64,000 nucleotides of DNA from Sweltsa coloradensis (GCA_024449915.1 JAMZAV010006683.1:1-64000); one strand, 5' to 3'; counted from the stretch's first letter, positions 35,396 through 46,340 are shown. Translations and numbers: made by a program. The notes: generated by a model not told the origin, from the sequence alone.

Positions 35396-36173
35396 TACGC
35401 GCCTGGCTGCGAGAACAAGCTAGAAACCTAAAACCAAATCAATAGAAGGTCCATGCAGTTTGGAGTGATCAAGTACAATAAGGGTTGGTGATAGGGTTGC
35501 CATTCGTCCCGCTTTCGGCGGGACAGTCTCGATATCCAATTTTAAGTCCCACGTCCCGCCAATGCACCAAGTGGGACACGATTGTCCCGCTTGGTAGAAA
35601 AATTGTAAATGTCCAATTTAGCTTACAATATCAGATATCTGCAGTTTCAAAAGCGTGCAAAAGTTATCAACAGCAACCAAGGCCCTATCTGGGGCCACGG
35701 GCGGTTGGCTTGGCTCTCGAAAGTCAGCACTTTGTTAGTGACGAACAGTGACGTAATGTACTAGGCCCTAAGTTACTTATTTTGTATATTTCATTATGTC
35801 TAATTTTACATTAGGTCCCCTACGATTTGATTTTACTTGAGGGGTTAATTATCATTTAACTACTAAAAACTATATCCTATTGTAGCTACTTAGTAAGCCT
35901 AGTTATTGTACCTGATTTATGATTGTGATTAATATATATTTTAAAGTTGTTATGGAACATCTTAACAGGTCACTTCTCACTATAACTAGGGATATAGCCT
36001 ACTCATTTTAACCCGTAGACTTTAGACTTGTGTGCCATTTCATTAGTGTTTCCAAATTTTCAATGCATTTTTTTGTTGGTTTTTCTGTTTTTTGCACCAC
36101 AAAAAACTACAACGGAGATTCGTTATTGCATTCAGTCCGGTATTTTTTATCTATAACGCTCAAAATGCACCAT

Positions 36174-36637
36174 AAAGGCCGATGCACAATTGCCCGGTGG
36201 CGGTAACGATAAACGCTACCTTAACGATAACGGGAAGAAATTTGAATCACACATTAACTTTACACGTCACGTATGCACATAAAGCTTCCCGTTGCAGGTA
36301 GTTCCCGGATCCCCGGCAACGACAACGGGAACATAACCAAGTTTTAACTTTCCGTAACGTTCCGTTCAGTACCTTACCGGAACCAATCAGAATCAAGATG
36401 TGGCACGTCCTGACACTATTTTATCAGCTTGATTGATGGTTTATACGCGAGTAATATGCGAATAATTAGTAAATCCAAATATGCGAATAAACAAAATATA
36501 ATGAACACACTATTTGATATTTTCCCGTCGGCTTGCTTCACGGGCTATTCTTCAGTGAAGCCCTGAACGTTAGCGTCTTCCCGTCCTCGTTCTCGTTCCA
36601 TTCTCGTTAACCAGGGCAATTGTGCATCGGGCCTTTA
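36174..36637. mobile_element. Nested MITE with AAAGGCCGATGCACAATTGC ends
   Basis: Terminal inverted repeats of about 20 bp: TAAAGGCCGATGCACAATTG on the left, CAATTGTGCATCGGGCCTTT on the right. The flanking TAA on both sides suggests a 3-bp duplication of the PIF/Harbinger type (TWA). No transposase frame. Confidence 0.7.
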
Positions 36638-36640
36638 ACC

Positions 36641-36880
36641 CTCTCCCGTGCATATTACAACAGGAGAGGACCACAGCTCCTTTTTGCAACGCTTTTATGA
36701 TGTGATGCCCGGGAGAAGGTTAATACCGGTGTGTGGGAGGTACAGTGAGACCAACACCTCGAGACAATTACACATATTTAGTGAGGTAGGGGACAATAGT
36801 AACCCTCCCCATGCATATTACACAGGTAGAGAACACAGGCGATTTGCAACGCTTTAGGACGCCTAATGCCGGGAAGTTAA
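36641..36880. repeat. Direct duplication, about 80 bp, two units
   Basis: Both 36641-36725 and 36803-36880 contain CCGTGCATATTAC or CCATGCATATTAC, then AGGAGAGGACCACAG or AGGTAGAGAACACAG, then TTTGCAACGCTTT, then a GCCGGGA-like block. Confidence 0.7.
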
Positions 36881-36984
36881 AGCCTAGTTTTTCAAAATTT
36901 CGCCATGCGGTGCCAAACCCCCCGAGCTGTTTTCCCTGGAAGGATTTGTCCCGCCACCTTGAGTTTAAATTATGGCAACCCTAG

Positions 36985-38212
36985 GCCCTAGTTGTGATAT
37001 AGCTACTTGCTGAAGAAAGACATGATTGACAGGTTAATTGGTCTTTAGCAAATAAGGGCCTACTTTCCTTGATTTAAGGCCCTAGGCCTACCTAGCATTG
37101 GTATTAGTGGTTAAGGTTAGGATTGTACCTTGTATAAATCTAAGGATTTAAAACTTGAACTTGAACTTGGAGGCAGTCCATGATAAGATTCGAGTTTAAT
37201 AACGCGTTTCTCCCCAATACTGTGAAGATACTGGAAACTTCTACTCACCTTGATTCGCCCTTTCGTAGACTAGTTTTCTGAGAAAGTTCCACACAACTCT
37301 TCAAACAGTCTTAAAATCACATTCAAGCAAGATTTGACAGAGATGGCCTAGGCATCACGTGTTGCTGGCCCTCTTCGTCCATTCGATAGGCTAGGCCTAG
37401 CCTACCCCGCGCTACCCACTCTGCAACTCTGCAATGTACCTAGGCCTAGGATTTGTGTATGTAAGGGGTTCAATCAATAGTCTAGCCTAGCCCGCAAAGT
37501 TAAACCGTTTAAACCGGACGATTGATGTTTGGATGGAGCCTAGATAGTGGTGGTTTTTGGCGGCAGTGAGGTTATGTTGCCATACCTCCGTGTTAATGTT
37601 TGTTGTTGGTTGTTGTTGTTGTTGTGGTATGTTCATTTTGTATTCTCCTTTCTTGTGGGTTTTATAGTGGTTGTGGTCGACTTAAAAAGGGAATGTGGCG
37701 CGGCAATAACAAAGCCGACACAATTTCATGGGAAAGATCATGAACACCTCGCTTCGCCCAAAATCGGGGGGGGATTTCAAATTAATCCGAATATTCTTGA
37801 GCATATTCACAGTGAGCAAAAAATTGCTAACCCCGGCAATAAACAAAACATCTATTAAAAAGATGTGTGGCTAAATGTTTAAACAAGAATTATTTTTAAC
37901 ACCCTGACATTTCTGTTTTAAAATTTTTCAAAAGGGATTGGGCCAGATTACTTAAATGTAAAAAATTAAGAAACGTAAAAGAGAACTATTATAATACAGA
38001 AATGGGAAAAAACGAATAGTTTCAAGAACAACAACAACAAAATTTGGAAAAAACAATTCCATTTTTTCAAAAGGAATGAAAATTTTTAATTCGTTACCAT
38101 TAAGTTAGAAATGTACATGATATGTATAAATTTAAGAGCCAAGTGCTGTAAGAGGGATGGCGGATGGAATGGAGGTTTACTGGCACCGGATATTTCTGGA
38201 CTCAACCATACT
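36985..38212. other. Gene-free stretch
   Basis: No exon recognised. It contains one of the denser TAGGCCTA patches (about 37070-37500). Confidence 0.4.
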
Positions 38213-38805
38213 AATTTGATGAGCGACAGCGAGACTTCAATTTCACCGACCCCCCAACAATTTAGCTCGTGGTTTTTTTTTGTTATTTTTTTTCTGTCTT
38301 TGTTCGTTCGCTCTCTACCGGGCAACGGCAAATGCCGATCTTGATGAAAATTTGATGGGACCTTTGAAATCTCTGAAATTAGACTTGCTAACGTTTTTGG
38401 CTACAATCCGAAGAAATATTTCTCATGAATATCGTACTTTTACGATTTTTTTCGATTTTTAGTGCGATCATTTTCGTGAATGTTGGGCCGATTCTGTACC
38501 AAACGGGTGGGGGGCAACAGCGTTCATATTTTCACATGCACATTAAGGTAATAGTGGTGTATTAACTTTTGAAAGAAAAAGTTGAAAAGTTAGCCAGAAA
38601 TCTGATAGACATAAATGTTTTAATTTGAGTTTTTGAAGGTGTTAAAATATTAAAACCTTTACTTTCTTAGATTCTACTACTTTTTCAACTTTTTCCTTCA
38701 AAGTCAACACATCACCCTTACCTTAATGTCTCATGTGAAAATATGAACGTTGTAGCCCCACCCGTTTGGTCAGAATCCGCCCAAATAGCACGAAAATATA
38801 GATTT
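38213..38805 (-). repeat. TAGGAA-superfamily repeat, class B, reversed, with inner hairpin
   Basis: Starts near TTTGATGAGCGACAGCGAG (reverse of the class B right end) with TTTCACCGACCCCCCAAC. The part 38484-38800 folds back: 'CCGATTCTGTACCAAACGGG' and 'GAAAGAAAAAGTTGAAAAGT' on the left; 'CTACTTTTTCAACTTTTTCC' and 'ACCCGTTTGGTCAGAATCCG' on the right. Confidence 0.7.
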
Positions 38806-39054
38806 TAGGGCCAGGACCAGTTTACTGAGCACGGTAAATATCTAGCAGGCAGTGCACGCCATCTTGATATTGAGGTTGAGTGACTCGCTTGTTTTGACTT
38901 GCAGTTGTCGATTTCTCATTTCCCGGCGTTTAATAAATTTTCTTGAATACCTATAAATTGAAGGTACGTATAATATTAATTAAAACTTGGCATCCCTATG
39001 CTTCACATAAATTCAAAGTTTCAATAACTACTGGAACCCCCATGTGCAAGGCAA

Positions 39055-39620
39055 TAGGCCTGCCTAGCCTAGGCCTAGGAGGCCTCTAGGCTTAGGTAGG
39101 GCTAGTGGTAACCACCTACTTTTTTAGGTTGGTAGGGGCTATACCCGTTTTTTTTATTGTGTCCTACAAAAACCTTTAAACGTCGCTATTTTTACATCTA
39201 AAGTCCCTAAAAAACCTTTAACGTCGCTATTTTTAAATCTAAGTAGCCCCTGGCCTCCTAATGATGCAAAAACTGGGCCATACTAAACCAAAGATTCCGG
39301 GCTGGTAGGCCCTAGGCCTACCCTAGCCCTAGTAGGCCTAGCCCCTAGCCTAGTAGGCCCTAGCCCCTAGCCTAGCTAGCCTACAATCTCAAAACGCTTC
39401 GTAGACCTAGGCTTAGGCACATTTTAAACCAGCCCAGGCTATCCTTGTGTGTAGCTAAAGCACGCATGAGAACCAATTTTTATCTAATAGCCCTAGGCTA
39501 GGCCTAGGCCTATGCCTGATAGGCCTATGGATTATAGAACGATGTACAGGGCTAGGCCTCTAGCCTAGGCCTAGGCCTTGGCTAGGCCTAGGCCTAGGTA
39601 GCTTACAGCCTTTGTGTCTA
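39055..39620. repeat. Dense AGGCCTAGGC simple-repeat region
   Basis: Runs of CTAGGCCTAGG and CCTAGCCTAGG occur throughout this 0.57 kb, in both phases of the palindromes AGGCCT and CCTAGG. No gene within. Confidence 0.8.
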
Positions 39621-39699
39621 GGGCCTTCCTTAGGCCTAGGTTTAAACATGGCACTTTTAGGCAGTCTTAAGGGCACGTTCCCCAAAAAGGACTTTAAAA

Positions 39700-40150
39700 A
39701 GTTAAGTGTAGGGTCAACTCTGCCTAAAAAATGGGAATGAGACGTTCCTCGTTCCTTTTCAATAAAAAGGAACTGAAACGTTCCTCGTTCCTCTAACTAA
39801 AGGAACTTATAGTTCCTTTCACGTTCCTTATAGCCTACCATCACTCTTATAAACAATAATAAATGTGAAAAGAGTTTATTTAGGGCCTATCATTACTCTT
39901 ACTTAAATTTAAGTGAGTCCCAGGCCATCTGTCGAGGGTGGCGCCATTTTCGAAAAAAACAAGATGGTCACATTGTATTTTCATACTGCAGTTTCAATCT
40001 CAGCTACCTGGAATTTGAAGGTATTACGACGACGAAAGTAACTATAAGGAACTTAAATTCGTTCCGAGTGTCCCACGAATAGTAACTTTGACGTTGCAAG
40101 TTCCTGATCCCCCATCCCCCTCGTCATTTCGCACCCTGACTGAGTATGTG
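39700..40150. other. GTTCC/GGAAC-rich segment, no gene
   Basis: GTTCC or GGAAC occurs about ten times between 39747 and 39830 and again at 40028-40100, with small hairpins such as GTTCCTTTT-CAATAA-AAAGGAAC. The right edge CGAAATGACGAGG (read in reverse from about 40130, after CAGGGTG) looks like a hAT-type terminus, but no matching left end was found. Confidence 0.4.
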
Positions 40151-40358
40151 CATCGTAACATTTAAGCATTGTCAGAATTGTTGTAGGTCTAGGGGAGGGC
40201 CTATGAACTTAGAATAATTTAAAATAAGTCAATGACTAGGCCTAACTGCTTTACTAATTAATACAAGATAGGATTAGGCCTATATACTAGGCCTACTAAT
40301 AATTACATTATTATACATTTAGGCCCTACATCACACATAGGGCCTACATTATATTTAC

Positions 40359-41161
40359 TAGGAAAACTCTTAAGTCCCGCCGCGTTGTTGGATGAGCGTA
40401 ATTGGTGCATTGAGCTGCCATGTGTTTTATGCGGATTTTCTTTTGTTCTGTGAAAAAATCATTACTAAGTTGAGATTTTTTAAAAATTAATTTAATTAAA
40501 TCAAATAAACATTAATTTCATTTTTTTTTAATTAATCGTAGGCCTAATCTAAAAAGGGAAAAAAATCGTGAAAATTGCGATTTTCATAAGAAATAATTAT
40601 TCGATTGCGCTCAATTTCACACGAATATATTAATTCATAAAATTAAGGTTCTGTGAAAAAATTATTAAAATCGGTTTTTGCATGTAGCCTAGGTGTTATA
40701 AGTCAAAGAATTGTTTAAAAAAAGAAAAACCCCGAAAAATTTCGATTTTCATGAATATTTTTACGGGGGGGGATTGCGCTCAAATTTCACACGAAATATC
40801 TTAATAAATTTGTTCTGTGAAAAATTCATTAAAATCGAATAAAAGCATTAGGCCTAGGTCCTATGTGTTATAGCTAAGTCGAAGACATTTTTAAAAAATA
40901 AAAAAAAAACGTAAAATTGCGGGGATTTTGATGAGAAATATTTTTTCGATTGCGCTCAAAAACTGGCAGCTCTAGTTTTAGAGATTTCCGAAGGTCTCCA
41001 GAAAATTCATTAGGCAATTGGAGTATCGGTTTATCCGGAATCGTGCTGACCAACACACAATATACAAAAAGAAAAAAAAAAAAAAAAAAAAAACATTCCG
41101 GATTTTTTTCTCCAGTGTAGTGAAATGTAATCTTCGCTTCGCTCGCTACGCTCATCCAATA
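40359..41161 (+). repeat. TAGGAA-superfamily repeat, class A, forward copy
   Basis: Starts TAGGAAAACTCTTAAGTCCC, continues TTGTTGGATGAGCGTAATTG and ends CTTCGCTCGCTACGCTCATC at 41160. It has two or three internal units of about 165 bp. Confidence 0.75.
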
Positions 41162-41719
41162 AATACATTATATAGGCCTAGGCCTAGACTAGGTGTACTT
41201 AGACATTGTGTCATATTCGGGACTTTGTAATAGATTGCAAACAAGCGTTCAGCAAAAAAATCTCCACGGACTCGCTTACATGCATTCCATAGGCACATGC
41301 GGGTACATCACTCGTTAAGTGGCGAAGCCTATACATACACATAGGCAACTATGTCATGCTTCCTTGGAAATCACTTATGCGGAGGCCTATGTTTACGACA
41401 TTTTCTATAAGGTAGCTCTCAGTTTTCTTTTTAAACTGTCCCTGTTTTATTTCACTTTTATTTCCTCAGGTAGGCCTAACTAACTTAGATATTGAGAGTA
41501 TTTTTTCCTGAGTTGGATTTGTGCTTTGTCACTGATTTTTAATTTAGTTGCTGGTATTGAAGGTTGTTCTTGTTCCGAGTGTTGTACTGGTGGGGTATCA
41601 GAGTTCTTTACCAGGTAGTGAAGTGATGTTCACGCACAAAGCAGTGCGTTCCAAGGGGGTAGGGAGGGGGGGGACAAAACCCCCCCTTTTGAAAAAAAGT
41701 GTATTTAAAAGGACAGAAC
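41162..41719. other. Gene-free stretch
   Basis: No exon recognised. Confidence 0.4.
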
Positions 41720-43412
41720 ACTGGTAACAGACGTACCTTCGGACAACATTTTTGTATTATCAAACCCAATTATATTGTTATCCATTCATTAAAAAGACAT
41801 TGGGGTAAGTATGTGATGATAGGAATAAGATGAGCTTCTCATGGTATAAACATTTTTACTGTAGCGATATCAAGCTTTTCGCGTGCAGGGATCGCAACAT
41901 AGCGGTAACAGACGTACTTTTGAATGGACGCGTGTTTGTTCAGTATGTTAGAAATGATTAAAACTCTGTGATTATTGCATGCAACTAAAAACCTCTCAAC
42001 AAAATAGCTGACAAGATAGACTTGATCAATTCACAAGTCACTTCATGTGTATTTTTTAAGTATGTGTGCCTACTATGCAATAAGTAGCTGGTACCAGACG
42101 TACATTATGGTAACAGACGTACCTTGTCTGATTAAAACTGGTATTTTTATCATGAAATATCATAGATCATGCTTCTTTTTGTGGTTACAGTTAATCAAAA
42201 AAAAAAATCCCCCCCCCCCCCCCCTTTTTTCCCCCAAATATAATTTCTCTGTTCATTATTGGTCAGGTTACATCCAGATATTCTTTTTTGACAACTTGTT
42301 TCGACCTTACCGTAGGGCCTACTTAGGAAATTGGTAATGTATGTATTGCTGCATGAATACAACAGAACAAACTTTCTCATGATACAAAATAGTACAAGAT
42401 AGAGGACTACCTCATACTTACATTCTAATCACTTCATTGTCATATGAATTTTATGAGATTTGTCTAATCTTAAGAAATAGGCGGTAACAGACGTACCTTG
42501 TAGGAATAAAAATTGCATTTTTATACTTTTCCTTGCTACCTGCGTCAAACATACATAAATTTATTCTGCTCCATTACTTTGATCAGTTAACATCCCTATA
42601 TATGAAACATCAAACTTGTTACCATCATTCAGTAAAATTTCATTTCTAAGCAGTACAGCATGACTTCTGTATCCATCACGGGAGGGGGAGAATTTTCTAC
42701 AATGTTGTCAATATCCGTGTATGAAACTGGCTCCTCACACTGTAAATATGTAGGCCTACTATGATTATGGTATATGATTCTCAAGTAAATTGTATTTCAC
42801 CTCACTCTAGCTTCCAAATAAATCTGTAAAATTTTGGGCTACCAACAGTTGTGTAGTACCACCGTACAAGTTTATTTTATGATAATTTGACAGTTACAAA
42901 GGCCCAAATCTAATTTATTGGGGTGCTCACTGATATTTAAATATCTACCAGTTGTTAAGAGTCTTCTAGTGCACATCTTGCCACTTCACTTCATTCCAGT
43001 GGAATAATCTTTGATATTGGGATACCCTTTAATTAGAAAATTTGAATATTAATAATGTACCATACACTGTAGGCTACCTAAAAACATGCTGATGGAAGCA
43101 ATTTTTTACAATAAAGCTTTCGACCTATCAACTCCAGTGGTATTTTTACAAATTTTATGGACAAAGCATTTAAACATAATATCGGATATGAGAAATAACA
43201 GTGGTAACGACGTAACAATGGTAGTCCTGTTACCGTTCAAAGTACGTCTGGTTCCACAATTTATCACTAAATCATAAAGTTAGACAATTTGAAAAAATTA
43301 CTTCAATTCACATCCATAATCTAAACTTATAAAACAAATTTTTGAAGTTATTGAACTGTTGAGTTTCACCTCAGAACAAGACTTTAGGAACTTTTAGTAA
43401 CAGACCGTCCCA
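41720..43412. repeat. Ancient tandem array marked by GGTAACAGACGTACC
   Basis: The motif GGTAACAGACGTACCTT or a near form starts at 41723, 41904, 42090, 42109, 42483, 43203 (GGTAACGACGTAAC) and 43395 (AGTAACAGACCGTCC); a reverse form, AGTACGTCTGGTTCC, is at 43240. Most gaps are near 181-192 bp or multiples of it. Flanks also align in places: GGTCAGGTTACATCC (about 42261) against GATCAGTTAACATCC (about 42581), both followed by a TCAAACTTGTT-like block. No coding frame. Confidence 0.6.
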
Positions 43413-43784
43413 ATCCAATTTTTCCAAAAAAGATACAGACCTGCATATTTTAATAGCATATGATGGGAATAAATATAGTTATGCTGGTAATATTTGGGCA
43501 TATATGTAGAACCAATTAGGAATGCATTTTGCAGCAATCTAATTGTTCTTTAATCACTTTCCTTGGCTGTTCAATTGCTTATTGTAAAATGTAGAAAAAA
43601 AATTAACAGAACATCTTGCCCTTCTTGTGTCATATTATAAAATATATAAATGCCATTCCATGTGAACTTTGGCGATTCTTAAGAATAGCTGTAACTTTAA
43701 TTCTGATGTATGACACATGTATGTAGCTTTAATTTATTTTTGGCTATGAGGTTGATGAAATCATGTTTTTGCCCTAAAGGAGAA

Positions 43785-44105
43785 TAATAGAATAACTACA
43801 ATTACTATCTGACCAAAAAAGGATTTTAGTAGATGCACAGTTGGTATTGTGATGCTTTAAAAGCACAGATTTCACCAAAATGACCTTGAAGAGAAACTTT
43901 TTAGACTAAAACAGGATTTTAGTACTGTAGGCCGACCTGATAAAAGTTTAGTGATGCTTTTAAACACACAGAGTTTCACCAAATTACCTTGAAAATTGAT
44001 AGAAAACTTTTGGTTAAAAACGGGATTTTAGTAGGCTAATAAAAAGTTGGTCATTGTGATTCTTCAAAACTCACAGATTTTCCTAAAATGACCTTGAAGG
44101 AGAAA
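43785..44105. repeat. Three-unit tandem repeat, about 94-115 bp
   Basis: Each unit has a form of AGGATTTTAGTA (about 43821, 43914, 44024), then a GTGATGCTTTAAAA-like block, CACAGATTTCACCAAAATG, and ACCTTGAAGAGAAA. Confidence 0.75.
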
Positions 44106-44337
44106 AATTTCTGGGGGCAAGACCTTGGACCCCCCAATTACTCCTTTGGCACAGCTATGAAAATAATTTGGTTTGAACCCCCCCCCCCCCCCTTTAATTG
44201 AAATTTCTGAACGCACTGGCCACAAGACTACCTATCGTGTAGTGTATGTAATTTTTGGAAGGAACGGTAAGGATCTGTAGCAATTTAAATATGGTTTGTC
44301 ATGTATTGAGTTGGTTTTAGGTTTTCGTATGTTTAAG

Positions 44338-44543
44338 TGGGGAAATAGGAACACTTTTTAGAAACTTTCATCTTTGACTTCCTGTAAAAAGTTCTACAAT
44401 TGATATTTTTTACGATTTTTTTGTTTGACATTATTCTTTTGGCACTGTTTATAGTGTAGGGAATAGCTTGTAGAAAGCAAAGGCAAGGCATGGTAGAAGG
44501 AAAAAAATCAAATGTAAAAAGTGGTATTGTTCCTATTTACCCC
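44338..44543. mobile_element. Small TIR element, GGGGAAATAGGAACA ends
   Basis: Left end GGGGAAATAGGAACAC, right end TTGTTCCTATTTACCCC. A third terminus follows in mirror image (GGGGTAAATGGGAACAGAC at 44552), so the right side is a 15-bp-arm hairpin. No coding capacity. The related block GTAAGTAGGAACAAGCC occurs at about 55050 and 55883. Confidence 0.6.
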
Positions 44544-44757
44544 TTCATTTTGGGGTAAATGGGAACAGACAACACTGTATGGCTATTGTTACAATTAGGA
44601 AAGGGCAATCGGCTAGTTTAGTAATGATTGGAGAGGGTTGACAGGTTGGAAAAGCATAGAAACTACAGAACATAAAACCCAGCCTGAGGGCTGGGGGTGA
44701 CAAAAACTTTTCACCTGCTGATGACAACTGTAGCTAATTTAAAGTTGTTTGTTACTT

Positions 44758-44823
44758 AATCCACGCCCCCCCCCCCCCCCACCCCCCGCGTTTCGATCCT
44801 TCTGGGACTCATCAGGCGGATGG
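44758..44823 (-). ncRNA. Type-I hammerhead ribozyme, core kept, stem III disrupted
   Basis: The minus strand reads ATCCGC, CTGATGAG, TCC-CAGAA-GGA, then TCGAAACGCG, then a G-rich expansion of about 20 bases, then GCGTGGATTAAG. Both catalytic boxes (CTGATGA and GAAA) are intact. Stem I pairs ATCCGC with GTGGAT, including one G-U. One T is added in stem II. The G expansion has replaced the usual GTT/GTC cleavage triplet next to stem III, so activity is doubtful. Confidence 0.75.
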
Positions 44824-45049
44824 TGGCCACTAAAAATCAGCTTAACTAATGCAAACGAAAAGAACTAAACTCACAACACAATACACATAGGCCTAACCAA
44901 ACCTGTGTAGGGCCACGCAAAAGTAATTCTGCATGCTGTTGTCATCATCAGCAAGGTTACTTCACACACCATTCATACTGGGCACACAGTCAGCACAGAC
45001 AGTAGGGGGCTTCCCTCCCACTCTGTGCTTCAGGAGACAAGAAATCATG

Positions 45050-45110
45050 CTTACCCTGGATTCGAACCAGGACCCTAGGCAGCAGAAGAAAGGAAAGCTG
45101 CCCCTCCTGC
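45050..45110 (-). promoter_or_regulatory. tRNA-like T arm / Pol III B box at the 5' side of the element
   Basis: The minus strand contains GGTTCGAATCC, a perfect B box, within CCTGG-TTCGAAT-CCAGG: a 5-bp T stem with a 7-base loop. Upstream sequence has only a weak A-box candidate, and no full cloverleaf closes. This suggests a tRNA-derived Pol III promoter remnant heading the hammerhead element, as in SINEs. Confidence 0.55.
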
Positions 45111-45276
45111 TGTTGCTGGGCAAGGTGCTCTTCATTCAATTCTAAGAAAAAGGTTTGAGATAGGAAGGTGTAAAGTCACACACAGCACACCAGTGAGGGG
45201 CGCCTCCCTCCTAGAACTCTGTTTTTGTTGTGAGTTTTGTTTGACATGTAGATTAGCTGATTTTTACTGGCCAACC

Positions 45277-45319
45277 ATCCGCCTGATAGTTCCCATAAGG
45301 ACGAAACGCGTTGTGGATT
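45277..45319 (+). ncRNA. Type-I hammerhead ribozyme, one box altered
   Basis: Plus strand: stem I strand ATCCGC (45277-45282), box CTGATAGT in place of CTGATGAG, stem II TCC-CATAA-GGA, then CGAAAC, the short stem III segment GC, the cleavage triplet GTT, and the stem I partner GTGGAT (6 bp, one G-U). Only the CTGATGA box is damaged. The stem III segment ACGCGT is self-complementary, as in minimal hammerheads thought to work as dimers. Confidence 0.8.
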
Positions 45320-45539
45320 AAGGTAACAAACAACTTTAAATTAGCTACAGTTGTCATCAGCAGGTGAAAAGTTTTGTCACCCCCAGCCCTTCAGGCTGGG
45401 TTTTATGCTCTTTATGTTCTCTATGCTTTTCCAACCTGTCAACCCTTCTCCAATCATACTGTATAGCTTATTGGTGTGAGGTAAAAAAAAAAATGGGTTA
45501 AATAGGAACAGAACATAATACCAAGCATATGTAGAAATC

Positions 45540-45754
45540 TGCGATGTGCTCCGCACCGAATTCGACGACTTTTAAGCCCTTTTAGCACGCAACGACAGGA
45601 ATAACACGGGTAAAACGAAACGCAAACCGGTCTTCTGGTGCTATCGGGACTCGCGCACTCGGGCTCTGTATAGTTCGCCCGCTAGCCACGCACCCTTGCA
45701 ATCACTTCACTCATCAGTCGTCTGCAGTCTTCAACCCTACAACAGTCGCTGTAG
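45540..45754 (+). promoter_or_regulatory. Possible CpG-rich promoter and untranslated first exon of PSMA5
   Basis: This is the only CpG-rich unique block upstream of the PSMA5 ATG. It ends CAGTCGCTGTAG|GTAATT, a plausible donor at 45755. The start-codon exon is preceded by an AG acceptor (46811-46813) only 6 bases before the ATG, which calls for an upstream non-coding exon. The transcription start and the pairing of these sites are inferred. Confidence 0.35.
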
Positions 45755-45904
45755 GTAATTGTTGTTAAATTTAAATTGATTGCAGTTTAATTGTTATTCA
45801 ATTATTTTTATTTGTGTGGAGGAGGTGGGTATTGTGACAACCTCACACACCCCTCCTTCCCTGTCACACATAACCCATATGCATGATTTACGTTTGCTGT
45901 ATAT

Positions 45905-46340
45905 TAGCACCACCTGTTATAATGTCCACGAGCCGCCACTGCATACAACTCAGTGTAGAGTCATCTGCGAACAGAGTAATATCTCACCCTTTAGTACTCT
46001 TTCTGATATGTCATTTATAAATACTAATGTTAAAGAACAGAGGGCCATTTACGGAACCTTTCGGTACACCATGTTTCATACCTTGTGCCCTTGATCTGTA
46101 TGTTTGCACTTGACCAAGTCTGTTTTCCTGCTTTAATTCTACGTATTGTGTCCGGTTCGTGAGATATGACTGTACCCATTTCAAAGCCACGCCCGTTATG
46201 CTGTAGCATTCTAGTTTTTTCATTAATATTTTTATTTTATGGTTCACACAATCGAAAGCCTTTGAAAGGTCCATAAATACGGCCATGGTTTTATTTTTAC
46301 TGTCAATATTTTCTATTACACTATTTACACTATACACTAT
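45905..46340 (-). pseudogene. CR1/jockey-like reverse transcriptase fragment
   Basis: The minus strand has about 105 codons open from 46337: MAVFMDLSKAFDCVNHK (motif A), YLTNRTQYVEL, then GVPKGSVNGPLFFNI (motif B, normally GVPQGSVLGPLLFNI). In another frame FADDST follows at about 45967 (motif C). Order and spacing fit an RT palm. The K and N in motif B and the frame break mark it as dead. It lies between the putative PSMA5 promoter and the ATG exon. Confidence 0.85.

Larger units (their letters stand above)
35491..36984. mobile_element. TIR element, AGGGTTGCCAT ends, host of a nested MITE
   Basis: Left end TAGGGTTGCCATTCGTCCCG (35492 on). Right end, read in reverse, is TAGGGTTGCCATAATTTAAA, and GGGACAAATCC on the right mirrors CGTCCCGC on the left. 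TA flanks both termini. There is no transposase frame in the 1.5 kb. It contains a second element at 36174-36637 and an internal duplication at 36641-36880. Confidence 0.55.
44589..45457. mobile_element. Hammerhead-bearing SINE-like element, inverted pair
   Basis: The left part (44589 to about 45110) lies on the minus strand; the right part (about 45220-45457) is a second, 5'-shortened copy on the plus strand, so the element is an inverted pair. Both parts share the hammerhead block, 'GCTACAGTTGTCATCAGCAG', the CAGCCT-AGGCTG hairpin and CCAACCTGTCAACCC. Near-identical ACTGTATGGCTATTG (44574-44588) and ACTGTATAGCTTATTG (45458-45473) flank the pair as an imperfect target-site duplication of about 15 bp, so it inserted as one unit or was inverted during insertion. 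No protein frame. Confidence 0.75.
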
